From: Favolaschia claudopus
Taxonomy: Eukaryota; Basidiomycota; Agaricomycetes; Agaricales; Mycenaceae
Reading direction: 5' to 3'
DNA length: 64,000 nt
NCBI GenBank assembly: GCA_037176885.1
Contig: JAWWNJ010000008.1
Coordinates: 1,736,001 to 1,800,000 of the forward strand
Shown here: positions 43,351-53,945 of the stretch, piece by piece
Layout of the letters: the number at the start of each line of letters is the position of its first letter
How positions within the stretch are numbered: position 1 is the first letter of the stretch
Notes under the pieces: model-generated
Told to the model about the DNA's origin: nothing
The model's input: only the letters and a program-made list of their open reading frames with translations
Database searches by the model: none
Position numbers and translations under genes: made by a program

Positions 43351-45093
43351 TCATTTGGAGTCGTTGCACACAACGGCATACAGGGTATCGTCGTGCTTGA
43401 AGCCTAACGTCGCGACCAACTTAGCTTTTTCCATCTCCAAGTCCAACAGAATGACCAGAGTCAGGCAGTTCGTTGGCATTTGACCGAAATGTATGCGCTC
43501 CGGTACCCAGACCTTCAATACCGGAACCTTAAAGCCTATTCGGGAGAGAAGGCGCTCCTCTGAGTAGACTCTGGCCACTTCGCTCTCTGTAAGTGGAACG
43601 CGCAAACCGGAAACGACGACACAAGTGCCGTTCGTAAACGGCTCGAAGCAGAGGCAGTGGGGTTTTGGACACTCGCGAGGATGACAGAGGTCCTCTAGGT
43701 CCAAGCACCTGTTCTGCGCATAAACGTTTTCTTGCATGGGTTTCGATAGAAGGATTTTGATCGCAGAGAGCTTGTGTACGGAGTTCACTCGGTACTGGTA
43801 AATCAGCTTCCTGGCAAGGAAACGGAATATTCGGGTGCGGGATTCTACGTCCGAGGCCGTGAGGTGTTCCAAATACGGACAGCTCTCGAGGATGTCCAAA
43901 AGGCCTTGATTCGATACAGGGTTGGTGGGCAACATCAAGGTGGTGAAGCGGGCAGCCGAGCCCACTAACTTAACGAACAACTCGACAGTCATTGGCTCTG
44001 AGCTGTCTAGTATCTCCAGTCTGGAGAGGCGTGGGGCGAAAACGGGAGGAAGGAAAGCCAAGGTCCACAACGTCAGTCTGTCGAGAGACGGTATCGTTAT
44101 GACGGCGTTGGAAGGTCGAAGGGGATGCCTTTTGTCCCATTTGAGTTGCTTGAGGTTCGTGCAGGATGCGAAGAACGCAGACCAGTTCATGTCTCGGTGG
44201 TCGCGATCTGTTATGACGTGGAGATACTGTAGGGACCAAGAAGGGGCGAACATGATGTCAACGAGAACTGCGCATCTGACGGTGTGGAAAGTGTTGGACA
44301 CCAAGGGTAGGCGCTCGTGTTTTTTCGAGCAGGAAACACTCCATTTTTTAGCGACGTCGATGATCTTCAACTTCGTGGCGTGTGCCAGAACGTTCGGGCC
44401 TAGTAGGTCCTCCACACAGCGCTCCGCCGAGGTGCACGAACCGGCTCCCCTAAAGAAGAGCGACGTCCAACGTCTTACTGTAGGAAGCAGTAGCATGTTC
44501 CAAATTCTCGTCGATTCGTCTCGTCCATTTGGAACAACGACGAGGTCGAAGGCTATATGGAGCGGGCACGGCGCAGAGTTCGAAACGTGTTGGCAAACAT
44601 TGGCATAGAGCTCGGAAGCGTCCAAAGGAGAGGGCCGTGTGTGGTTCACAGTCTCAAGCATGATGAAAGACCAGAATACAGGCAGGTGGTCCACAACCTG
44701 TCTGAATTTGATGCAGACGTCTTGCAAGCGTTCACGCAAAAGCTCGTTCTGGTAGATATCTTCCTCAGATGTGACGGGGCGTAAGGTGAGGATAAATATC
44801 CTAGCGATCGTCTCGTTGGGCACTTCAGCGAGGTTGTCAACGCTGTACTCTGCATGTTGTGTGCGGGGCAACTCACAGACCGTAAATTTCGACTTCACGG
44901 TCAATGTAGTCTTCTTGAGCATCCTCTTCGAGTCGGTCGTTGGGATACTCGTTGTTCGGTCGGTCGCTTCAAGGAAGTTAACAATACTCAACTCCGTGCA
45001 TCGACTTTCTAACCACTCACAGGTTGTAAATGTCGCTTTTCGGAGCGAGGCGAACCTGGCTGAATTTGGCTTGGTGGTCGACATACCCGTCAT
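43351..45093 (-). CDS. F-box protein, 580 residues
   Basis: A single open frame is read from an ATG at 45093 (MTGMSTTKPN) to the stop at 43351. The F-box-like segment is at about residues 88-135 (NLAEVPNETIARIFILTLRP, then FRQVVDHLPVFWSFIML with the tryptophan that usually marks the end of the motif). The rest is leucine-rich with repeat-like segments (IPSLDRLTLWTLAFLPPVFA, LSRLEILDSSEPMTVELF, LLDILESCPYLEHLT), as in Agaricomycete F-box/LRR proteins that present substrates to SCF ubiquitin ligases. A Cys-rich stretch near the C-terminus (HPRECPKPHCLCF) is unusual. The start is uncertain because the frame is open a further 63 bases upstream. Confidence 0.65.
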   Translation of the reverse strand: MTGMSTTKPNSARFASLRKATFTTCEWLESRCTELSIVNFLEATDRTTSIPTTDSKRMLKKTTLTVKSKFTVCELPRTQHAEYSVDNLAEVPNETIARIFILTLRPVTSEEDIYQNELLRERLQDVCIKFRQVVDHLPVFWSFIMLETVNHTRPSPLDASELYANVCQHVSNSAPCPLHIAFDLVVVPNGRDESTRIWNMLLLPTVRRWTSLFFRGAGSCTSAERCVEDLLGPNVLAHATKLKIIDVAKKWSVSCSKKHERLPLVSNTFHTVRCAVLVDIMFAPSWSLQYLHVITDRDHRDMNWSAFFASCTNLKQLKWDKRHPLRPSNAVITIPSLDRLTLWTLAFLPPVFAPRLSRLEILDSSEPMTVELFVKLVGSAARFTTLMLPTNPVSNQGLLDILESCPYLEHLTASDVESRTRIFRFLARKLIYQYRVNSVHKLSAIKILLSKPMQENVYAQNRCLDLEDLCHPRECPKPHCLCFEPFTNGTCVVVSGLRVPLTESEVARVYSEERLLSRIGFKVPVLKVWVPERIHFGQMPTNCLTLVILLDLEMEKAKLVATLGFKHDDTLYAVVCNDSK

Positions 45094-45817
45094 TTTTGGC
45101 GAGATTCGGTCCCAGCGGCGCAAGGCGGTCAATGTTATAAGACGTCGTCGCAGCAACTGCGCAGCGAGAAGGCCAGGGAAGGTGGAATGTCGCCAGATGA
45201 CTGTGGGGATGCAGGGAAGCCCGACAATGCACTTTTTTCCGACGGGGTTTGTGAGGACACATTGAAATTAGAGAAGTTGATGTCACAGGAAGGCTGGTAA
45301 TAGAGAAACTCGGATGGTCCTTGTGTTTCTGAGCGTTAGCGATCGAAACCTTATCTCTCCTAAAACATCAGGTCACGTAGTTCGCAGGACATTTTGCAGC
45401 ATTGAGATAGAAGGTTCACAGTCAATTACCGGCGATGACGCATCAAGCCCGTGCCAGATTGAAACCGTCCTTCTTGGTCGAGGCAGAAAGGCAGAACATT
45501 GCAGTCTTGCATGCTGTGCTGAGCACGTGCGGTGACACGATTGACATGCCGAAAGACTGCCGAGGCCCTTCCTACTGGAGCGGCATGTCCCGGACCAACG
45601 AATAGTCTCGGCAGTCCACGGTCAGTGGAAAACCCATTTTCTTGGGCGTAATAGTTCACGGCGGGGCTTTTTCGTCAGGAATTAATGAACTTTGAGTTTG
45701 GAAGCGAGTCTCAGCCTGTCTTTTACTTCTTGGCGTGTGGATATGTGTATGCCGCTTTCTGAAGTCGATTTTCCTTCCTACGTTGTGGTGTCGACCGAAT
45801 TTTTACAGAGCCTGTCG
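45094..45817. other. Spacer between two F-box genes
   Basis: A 77-codon minus-strand frame (45426-45659) has no recognised domain and no ATG at its beginning. Nothing else was assigned. Confidence 0.3.
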
Positions 45818-47229
45818 TTAATTCGAGGTCTGTTTATGTACTACATGTCCTTGTTGAACGACCTTGAAACTCGGCCCGAATTTCCCTCTAGCGATATACT
45901 GCATGTCCTCTGTGTTGATCACACCTCCGCATCGCACAACCTCCAAGCATTTCAGCTCGCCGTCCTGGCTCACAAAGTCTCTCAATGCTGCTACGCCCAT
46001 TGACCCGCACCGTGCCGTGGACGACGTCGCACATCGCTAGCAAGGCTGCAAGCGACCCTTTGCGTGTGTCGTCATTCCGCTGGCTGATGCTGATGTCCCG
46101 GCTGTGAGCGAACATCGACGGATTGTTGGAAATAGCTTGTCGGAGGTCGCTGCTACCGTGCGCTTGGACTGTCAGCCTCTCCAGTGGACCCACGTCGACT
46201 CCTTGGAGGAGCCCTGCCTGCCGCGGATTCTCGTAGCAGAAATGCAGGGTGTGTAGCGTGTCTGCCATTTTCACCGAGCGGCTGGGGTGGGGTATCGTGG
46301 TTTCGACCTTGTCGAGCCTCAGGCAACGAATTTCGACCGATGCTCGCATTATGTTGTCGAATGCCTTCCAGTCGCCGTTGTGGCTTTCTTGCAGGGTGAG
46401 CTCGTGAAGGGAAGCGAAGACGGAGAGGGGGAACTGCCGCGGTGAAGCGACGCGGAGGTGAAAGTGGCTTATTCGATGGTGTTGCGGCAAAGCGAACGCC
46501 CTCCGCAGCGAGCCGTCGTTCCAGGACGGCCTTAGCGCCAGTTTTCGTAGGCGCGGCCAGCTGTATTGCGCCATCAGGTCTGTTACCATCTTTATCTCTT
46601 GTTCTGTCTCGTTCTTCACTGTGATGCTCTCTATGCGATTAGCAAAAGGCATCAACACCTCGTCTATCATCTTCAGAAAGCGCTCCAGTGGTGCGCTTTT
46701 CACGCTTTTCATCGACTTGTTTTTAAGCGTCGCGTTCCAAGGGCCGAGATCAATGGTTATGGTCATGTCTCGCTGGTCCCCGCAGTGTTCCAGACAGTAG
46801 CACAGAAGGTGGTGGTTTGTGAATCGCTGAACAGTGATGGCGGTCCAGAGCTCGGTGTATCCTGATGCCACTTCCCTCCAGTATCTGCAAACAGAGGAAA
46901 GTGTCAGCCGTTGGTCCACAATTTCAACCCAGTTCTCGTTCGGGTCACGGTGGTCGACGACTTCGAGTAAGATGGCTTGGAAAACTTCAGTGGGCAGCGA
47001 CGCGTCCATGGCGAGAGGGGTGTTTAGTGCTTTGCGGTTCGTCTCAGAAACACCCAATCCATTCGCTGTGCTTCTATTTCCGACGCAATAATGTTCTCCT
47101 TTTCGAGATCAGTATAAAGTTTTCGGCCGCGGTCTAACTCCCTGGCTATTCTCCGCAACGAGACGACCGCGGGATTCGCGCTACCATTTGGAGCACTGTC
47201 CCTGAACAGCCGGTGCCCGCAAAGATGCA
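45818..47229 (-). pseudogene. F-box protein gene with two frameshifts
   Basis: From ATG at 47229 the first frame gives MHLCGHRLFRDSAPNGSANP and LRRIARELDRGRKLYTDLEK to EIEAQRM, the usual heptad helix before the F-box, and then runs into a stop. The second frame carries on at LNTPLAMDASLPTEVFQAIL with VCRYWREVASGYTELWTAI (the F-box) and about 300 residues of leucine-rich sequence. The C-terminal end, LRDFVSQDGELKCLEVVRCG to KQTSN, is in yet another frame and joins near 46000. The two breaks are near 47050 and 46005, too short to be introns. Either it is a young pseudogene or the assembly has two single-base errors. Otherwise the order and lengths are those of an intact F-box gene. Confidence 0.6.
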
Positions 47230-47914
47230 TCGAGTTTTCTTTCAGATTGTATTCCTTCGAATGTTGACACAACTGCGGCCAGGTCCCAGAAACCTTACCA
47301 TTTCTTGGCAGGGCTGCGCCAGTGTAATGCGAGATGGAGAAGGCAGCTGCCTGCTATTCAGAGAAAGGAGGAAGCGGATATGCTTCGAACATCCAACGCA
47401 GAGAAGGACTCGAAGGAAGTGCGACTGTTTCGATCCTCTGGCAGTGTGTGATAGAAGACACCAATTAAGGTTCCGCGTGGCAGGTCGTTGCCGAAGTGGC
47501 ATCAACTTCTGCTGATTGGCTTGCTCTCTCTGCCCATCTACATATGTTCATAGTTTCGCTTGAGATCTGGAGGAGTCGTTATTGCCGCTTGTAGACCTCG
47601 GAATTGAGTTTAGAATGGCTCTTGCCTTCCTTCTTTCGGATTGATCGTGGTAATCGAAATCGGCGCATTTTTGTCTTTCGCGACCATCTACTATTCACAA
47701 TGGCTTATGGCTGGGCGCACGGAGATGGGGACATCTGGGCAGAGCAGTACGTCGCTTTCTTCCTGTTGCAGGAACCGCGAGTGCTCACAGGCTTTGAAGA
47801 AATTTTGGCATGACAAAAGAGGATGCGGACGCGCTTTGGAAAGACGTATAGTAAGTGCGCGATTGTTGAGGAGCCATTTAGACAAGCTAACAGCCTTCCA
47901 ATGCAAGTGGCGGC
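47230..47914. other. Intergenic region between two divergent F-box genes
   Basis: No independent gene was recognised. A possible first exon of the next gene is at about 47810-47851 (MTKEDADALWKDV), followed by a GTAAGT donor and an acceptor at about 47905, which would add about 15 residues to the F-box protein in phase. Confidence 0.3.
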
Positions 47915-49804
47915 ATGGGCTCTCCGATCTTCAAGGAGGATCCCGAGAAGGCTTCCAGTTCAGAGTCCGCGACCCTCGAGACGAGCGCAAGCATGAAACC
48001 CCAGAAGCCTGTACAAGATCTGCCCCGTCCGGTCCTTCGACTGGGGCTGCTGTCCTTTGACGGACCTTCTTTCTCGGAGCCTTGCGCTGCGTGGCAGCCT
48101 CCGTCGAGACGCTCCCAAGGTTCTCGCGAATGTTTAGAGGAGGCGGCCGTTCTCGCGTGGATGCCTGAGGGCGAGAGGAAGTTGAACGAGCACCGAAGCG
48201 AAGTTCTGAGACTGAAGATGGCACTCCAGCGAGCCACGCTGCGCGCGGCATGGGCTGAGCACATAGTGAAGGGAACGGCGTCGGCTTTGCATACGCTGAA
48301 TCAGGTCCCGAACGAGATTTGGCTGCAGATATTCGAGCACACGTCAGGGCCTGGTTGGCCGAAAACCCATTTGCGTGATCTAGCTGGAGTTTGTCAGAAA
48401 TGGAGGACAGTGCTGACGAACGGGGTGGGGGGTTCCTTATGGAACCCTTTGGATTTGCGCGGTTATCCTCCCTGTGACCCAGACGAGCGGAAAATGTGCT
48501 TGAAGTACATCGCGTCCTCTCATCGCATCGATCTCCTCTTGTCGGACTCCACTGCAGTTGACGAAGTCACCTTGCCGTGTATTCTGGCAGAACCTCGTCT
48601 CTCTCGCGTCGCAGTCGAACACCTCTACTCTCCCGGCGGGCATGCGCGAAGCCTTTTGTCTGCAGGATCCCTACCTTCTATCGACGTGCTGCACGTTCAA
48701 GGCCCAGCATGGTATGACTCGGACTTTCCCTGCATGGGGGCAGTGCCCCGCTGGGCTGCGCTGCTGCAAGATAGTCAGCGAAAGCCAGGTATCTGCATCT
48801 CAAAGGATGTTCGGTCTTTGACCCTAATCCACACGGTCGACCCCGAGAGTGACTTCGTCGTACCGTGGGGGGCGATCAGACATTACGCGGAAGCCGATAC
48901 TGCTCGCGCGGACGGCACGCTCCCGGCGTCGCATTTGAGGCGCCTCACCTCCTTGACCAAACTGTCTCTTCGAGGTGTATTTTTGCCGGGACTTGACGCG
49001 AAAAACGGCGTATTAGAAATTCCGACGTTGACGGAACTTTTCTACGTTGTTCCTTGGCAGTGGCGTTCCGAGTCGGATACATTCAGCGGCGTCAGCTTTC
49101 CTCAGTTGGCGAGTTTGGAGCTTCTAGGTGCAACACGAGCTGGTCGTAGAACAGAAGAGGCCAGCGACAGATTTCACCGTGATCTAACAACTTTCCTGGC
49201 TCGCTGTCCGAATCTCACTCACCTCTCGCTCGGCCTTCAAGTCCCTTACCGGTCTAACGTCCTGCTGTCCCATCTACGCGCATGCCCTCAGCTTCAAGAT
49301 CTAGAGGTCAAGATCTGCCATCCAGAACTCGTCGACGCAGTTCTTTTCCTCGAGTTACGGGACCTGCTTGTCGTTCCCAGACTGCAGCATCTCGCGTTAG
49401 CGGAGGGCGGATATGCGGAGGTCGGCGTGAAAGCCCTCGAGGACGAAGGCGACGAAGCCCTGACGCATGCGATCCTCGGTATGATGGAGGCGCGGTTCGG
49501 GGTGGCGAAGAATTTTGAAACCCTGGATTTCCGCATGGCAGTGGACCCGAAAGAAGAGTGGCAGGGAGGCATTCGGGAGCGGGACTGGACGAACCTGAGC
49601 GCTCAGTGGGGGACTGGCTTTGTGATTCCGGACAGAACGGTCTGGCTGCTACCCATGCATTCGCGAAAGGCGCCGTCTAGGGATCCTCACCGTAACCGTA
49701 ATACGGTATCGTACGGTTGCGGTTATACGGTTACGACACCGTACCGTATCGCATCTTGGAGATGCTCGTACGGTTACGGTTCAGACCGGCCGTATACCGT
49801 ATGA
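47915..49804 (+). CDS. F-box protein with a transposon-derived C-terminus, 629 residues
   Basis: The open frame starts MGSPIFKEDPEKASSSESAT. A helical stretch (NEHRSEVLRLKMALQRATLR) precedes the F-box at about residues 126-170: LNQVPNEIWLQIFEHTSGPG, then LAGVCQKWRTVL and SLWNPLDL. The rest is a typical leucine-rich F-box protein body (SLPSIDVLHVQGPAWYDSD, LTSLTKLSLRGVFLPGLD, LTHLSLGLQVPYRSNVLLS). The last about 40 codons (from 49680) read through an inserted inverted-repeat element and consist of Arg/Tyr/Gly/Thr repeats (RNRNTVSYGCGYTVTTPYR). Beyond the element the original frame appears to have continued for about 20 codons to a TAA near 50385. A short upstream exon at 47810 is possible. Confidence 0.65.
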   Translation: MGSPIFKEDPEKASSSESATLETSASMKPQKPVQDLPRPVLRLGLLSFDGPSFSEPCAAWQPPSRRSQGSRECLEEAAVLAWMPEGERKLNEHRSEVLRLKMALQRATLRAAWAEHIVKGTASALHTLNQVPNEIWLQIFEHTSGPGWPKTHLRDLAGVCQKWRTVLTNGVGGSLWNPLDLRGYPPCDPDERKMCLKYIASSHRIDLLLSDSTAVDEVTLPCILAEPRLSRVAVEHLYSPGGHARSLLSAGSLPSIDVLHVQGPAWYDSDFPCMGAVPRWAALLQDSQRKPGICISKDVRSLTLIHTVDPESDFVVPWGAIRHYAEADTARADGTLPASHLRRLTSLTKLSLRGVFLPGLDAKNGVLEIPTLTELFYVVPWQWRSESDTFSGVSFPQLASLELLGATRAGRRTEEASDRFHRDLTTFLARCPNLTHLSLGLQVPYRSNVLLSHLRACPQLQDLEVKICHPELVDAVLFLELRDLLVVPRLQHLALAEGGYAEVGVKALEDEGDEALTHAILGMMEARFGVAKNFETLDFRMAVDPKEEWQGGIRERDWTNLSAQWGTGFVIPDRTVWLLPMHSRKAPSRDPHRNRNTVSYGCGYTVTTPYRIASWRCSYGYGSDRPYTV

Positions 49805-50313
49805 ATCCGTACAGATACGGTCCGCATACGGTTTCATACAGCCGTATTTTTTGATCGGCATCTACAACTGATCAGCGCGGAATTCAACGGCTCAAATTCA
49901 GAGACAACGCACTGCCGAGGGATCCTTCCACCTTGCCGAACACTCCCAACGCGCGGACCGGCCGGCTGTAGGGGATTTTGAGCAACGCCGAACATCTTTG
50001 GCGTGATCATATTGACGGCATTGGACTTGTCTTTCGCGTTACAAGCCTCGACGGCCTTTCAAACGGCGCTGGTTGCGGCTGGCTTTCGTTCTAGAGGTAA
50101 GCAGAGTCAACAGACACCATTATGTGGCTCAACTTAGGAAAGAAAACAAGGTCAGTGAATATTTTTCTGATTTACGACCGTATTACGATCGTACTCACCG
50201 TATACGACCCGTAACCGTACCGTATCAAGGTCCAGGAAAACACTTACGGTTACGGTTACGGCCGGTTTATGCCCGTAACTCGGCGTAATTGATACGGTCG
50301 TAACCAGGATCCC
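49680..50313. mobile_element. TA-flanked miniature inverted-repeat element rich in CCGTA/TACGG words
   Basis: The ends are inverted copies, GGGATCCT at the left (after TA at 49678) and AGGATCCC at the right (before TA at 50314), followed inward by CCGTAACC-type words on both sides. The interior outside 49810-50150 is a web of CGGTTACGGT and CCGTATACGG repeats. There is no transposase frame. A TA target duplication is typical of the Tc1/mariner superfamily. It lies inside the 3' end of an F-box gene. Confidence 0.75.
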
Positions 50314-50315
50314 TA

Positions 50316-51305
50316 CCACCGTCGGTCCGACCGCCCGGTGTGCTTCCGACGTACTTTGGTTTGTTGAGATGCTTATCTTGTGCTAACGCATGAGACGTAC
50401 CGTTGATATCAAGAATTTGAACATCCTCGTCTATACAGCTTGTAGATAAGGACCCAAACTGTGTGGTACAGCACTTACGTCTGTTCCTTGCGTGCACTGA
50501 GGCTGCAAAACCCTGGGTCTCATTTTTTCGACCGCAAATCGTATTCTGTGTTGGCGACGATCATGAAGTCAGCGACTGATAGGATCCGCGTCGAGAAAGA
50601 TTCGCTGCTGATGGCACCCAATGCGGAGGAATAACCACATGATGTTGGGTGAAAGATGGGACCAGCGCTGGCAGCAGTAGTTAGGGCAGAACTTGAAGAG
50701 TGTAGTAAGTTTGGATTGAACGAGGGAATTAAACCGCGACTCAGTCTACGGTTGATGTGGGATACACAACGCCAAACAAAAGAGGCTCAACTCCTCCGTT
50801 CGACTAAAAAGGATATTTTCGCGTTACCGCGACCTGGAAGGCGCACCCTATCTCGCCGATCACTGATCTTTCGGTTCCCCGCCTGCTCGCCGGCAATTTA
50901 TTGTGCTGCATGGTCTCATCCTCAAGCGCTTGGACTCGGCTGCAGCTGACTCGCGTGCCCAGTCTCTATCCGATCTTCTTCATCGTTGCCAAGTCGTCCG
51001 CGACGTCCACTCCGCAGATAACGCCTAACATAGATATCTGCCAAGTCCGTAGCACCGCTGATTTTGCTTGAGCCCTCGACAGCACCGGAAATAATTCCAT
51101 CGGAACATCTTGCCAGCATGGCACGGCCCCTTCTGACATCCAGTACAAGGAGGACAGGCTGAATGCGTTGTTATCTTGTGAATTACAACCATATGCTTTC
51201 CCAATATTCTTTTTCTGCATCTGTTTATGTTGCCCCGGCGTCCAGTGGTTCAAAAGGCCGACCGTCATTCAACTTTCGTCGGTTTGCTCCTCCCCTGCTA
51301 CCACA
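50316..51305. other. Intergenic, upstream of the chitinase gene
   Basis: A 97-codon frame (50656-50949) and short minus-strand frames have no recognised domain. The last 300 bases are the likely promoter of the chitinase gene. No TATA box stands out. Confidence 0.4.
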
Positions 51306-53713
51306 ATGGCCAGCTCTTCTTGGTTGAAGCGCGCGCTCATCTCCCTAACCGCTCTGGCGATGTTCACGGTTGTCCATGCAACTCCTGCCATGCATCGACC
51401 GGCCAATGTTTCCGCACCGTTGCGCAAGTTCAAGATGGAAGAAAATCCGATCGTGCATCAAATCCACAGACGTTCCTCAGACTTGGAGAAGCGTGCCAAT
51501 GGCAAAGTTTCCATGGGTATGTTCCTCCGCCGTTCTGAACACTCGGATAACTCAATCTCTTCACAGCATACTTCACCAACTGGGGCATCTATGCTGCCAA
51601 TTTCCGTAAGATATTTCTCCTCCAACGGCAACAGGACAGTGGCTTACAATACCGGCAGAGCCGACTGATATCGTCGTATCTACGTTGACGCGTGAGTGGT
51701 CATTCCGCGCTTCTGAATTTTCTGACGAGAACTCGTTCATTCAGACATCCTCTACTCCTTTGCGGATGTCAGCAGCAGTGGTACCATCGTACTTACCGAC
51801 TCGTTTGCGGATGTCGAGGTAAGCTTTTGAAGCGTTCCCACGTCTCACAATCGACTCAACTTGTCCACAAGAAACATTTTCCATCTGACTCGTGGTCAGA
51901 AACCGGCCACAATATCTATGGATGCTTGAAACAATTGTGCGACTCTATCTCTTTTCCATCGAACTTTCTCATCCTCCGAAAGGTACCTGCTGAAACTGGC
52001 CAACCGCAACCTCAAAGTCTTGCTTTCAATCGGTGGATGGACCTACTCTCAGAATGGTATGTGCACTTTCTTCGCTCGTGGAACCCCCCATTGAACGCTA
52101 CACCAGGGCACTTCAACTTCGTTACAGACGCGGGTGCGCGGGCGACGTTTGTTAACAGCGCCGTTCAGATGGTTGAAGACTATGGCTTTGACGGCATGTG
52201 CGTTATGAATTCTTCTTTCGGTGTTCGTGGGCATTGATATAACCTCACAGTGACCTCGACTTCGAATATCCCGCTAACGCGGCACAAGGACAAGGCTTCG
52301 CCGACCTTCTCACCGCGCTGAGAACTGCCTTCGATTCATTGGCGTCCAGGAAGGGCGATTCCACCCCTTACCAGATCACCGCTGCTGTCTCCGCTGGCCC
52401 AGCCAACTACGCCAACCTCGTTGTTCCTCAGATGGAGAAAGGTGCGATTCTGGCGTCTGTACATGTTGCACATACTCACCTCCCTCATCCAAAAAGCCCT
52501 GACTTTCTGGAATCTCATGGCCTACGATTACGCCGGATCTTGGCTTACTTACGCCGATAACCAAGCGAACTTGTACGGAGGAATCAGAACTGGTGTTAGC
52601 ACGGATGCGGCTGTGAAACACTTTACGAGCAGCGGCGCAACGAAGAGCAAGATCGTCATGGGTCAGGACTCAGCCCCTTTCCTTTCAGTCTTCACCGTGA
52701 CTCACTCGCCCTTTCTATCTCCAGGCATCCCTCTCTACGGCCGTGCATTTGAGCAGACGAAGGGTATTGGCCAGCCTTACAATGGAGTACGCTACATTCA
52801 CAACGAATATTCACCCCGAGCTGAGGCTGAGCATTTTGCAGATCGGCCCTGGCACCATTGAAGCAGGAATCTACTCATACAAGACTCTTCCTCGTGCGTG
52901 ACGCCTTCAATCATCTCAATCGTCTCTGATTTTCCTGCAGTGGCTGGTGCTCAAGTATTCGAGAACACCACAGACGTCACGAGCTACTCGTATGACTCTT
53001 CCAAGCAAGAACTGGTCTCGTACGACACTCCCAACATCGTCAAGCTCAAGGCTCAATATACGAATGCCAATGGTCTCGCGGGCAGCATGTTCTGGGAACT
53101 CTCAACCGACAAGTGAGCAGCCATTCCCTCACGCCGGTGTGCGCCGATTCACTGACTGCTATTTTCCCTAGGGTTGGCTCGCTGTCCCTCGTTGGCACCA
53201 GCGCAGGTGTTCTCGGCGCCTTAGACTCAACTCAGAACCATATCAAGTGCGAATCTACCCTTCTTAATCATATCAATCCGCTAACACGTCTGTGCAGGTA
53301 TCCCAGCAGCTCATGGGACAACATCCGCAACAATATGGGAACTGGCGGAACTGGCACGACGACCTCCGGTGGCGGACAACAGACTGGTACCCCCGGAGGC
53401 CAGTGCGCTGGAGTGGCGGCCTGGAGTGCAGGGGTGCGTTTATGTTACATCGGCTCTCTGGTACCCGCTAACGATCTTTCAGACTGTGTACACCGGAGGA
53501 CTCCAGGCGACTTACAATGGACATCTCTGGACCGCTCAATGGTATGGACCTTGATTTATTATTATCTTGTTCCCGATCTCTCAATTTTTGCAGGTGGACC
53601 CAAGGGGACCAACCCGGCGGCTCAGGTTAGTGTATTCCGCTAGTCCGCGACATAGCCCGTATTGATTTCTTACCTTTCCAGTTGGTGTTTGGGTCGACAA
53701 GGGCGGGTGCTAA
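51306..53713 (+). CDS. Secreted GH18 chitinase with C-terminal chitin-binding module, 520 residues
   Basis: Seventeen short exons join in phase: 51306..51516, 51567..51605, 51659..51691, 51745..51818, 51872..51936, 51983..52056, 52107..52197, 52251..52441, 52497..52661, 52725..52786, 52842..52893, 52941..53112, 53172..53246, 53298..53433, 53483..53541, 53594..53625, 53682..53713. A signal peptide ([20 protein letters not shown], cut about residue 27) is followed by a propeptide-like part with a KR. The GH18 barrel starts at [13 protein letters not shown]; its catalytic motif is FDGIDLDFEYP with the proton-donor Glu at about residue 201; other barrel blocks are [18 protein letters not shown] and [12 protein letters not shown] Gly/Thr linker leads to a CBM5/12-type module ([20 protein letters not shown] and WTQGDQPGG). 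It hydrolyses beta-1,4 chitin outside the cell or in the wall, for nutrition, remodelling or autolysis. Confidence 0.93.
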
Positions 53714-53945
53714 TAAGCAGCGCTAGCTTTGCAAATTTTTAACGAATGCGATGAAATCACTGATGTATCTTTATTTTTTCGCGGAACAACTTTCACGTAT
53801 CTCGGTGGCGAAGGGCTGGAAACCCTCAATGTCAATGTAGAAATACAAACGAATTATAAACGAATTTTCGATGAACAAATCCTAGTTTTGAGGGAGGACT
53901 CGAGTGTGACTCTGTGACCAACTCTCTTTTTCTCAGTCGTCCTAC

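Noticed and set aside
50656..50949. 97-codon frame as a gene
   Set aside because: No domain, no splice context, and it lies in the spacer upstream of the chitinase.
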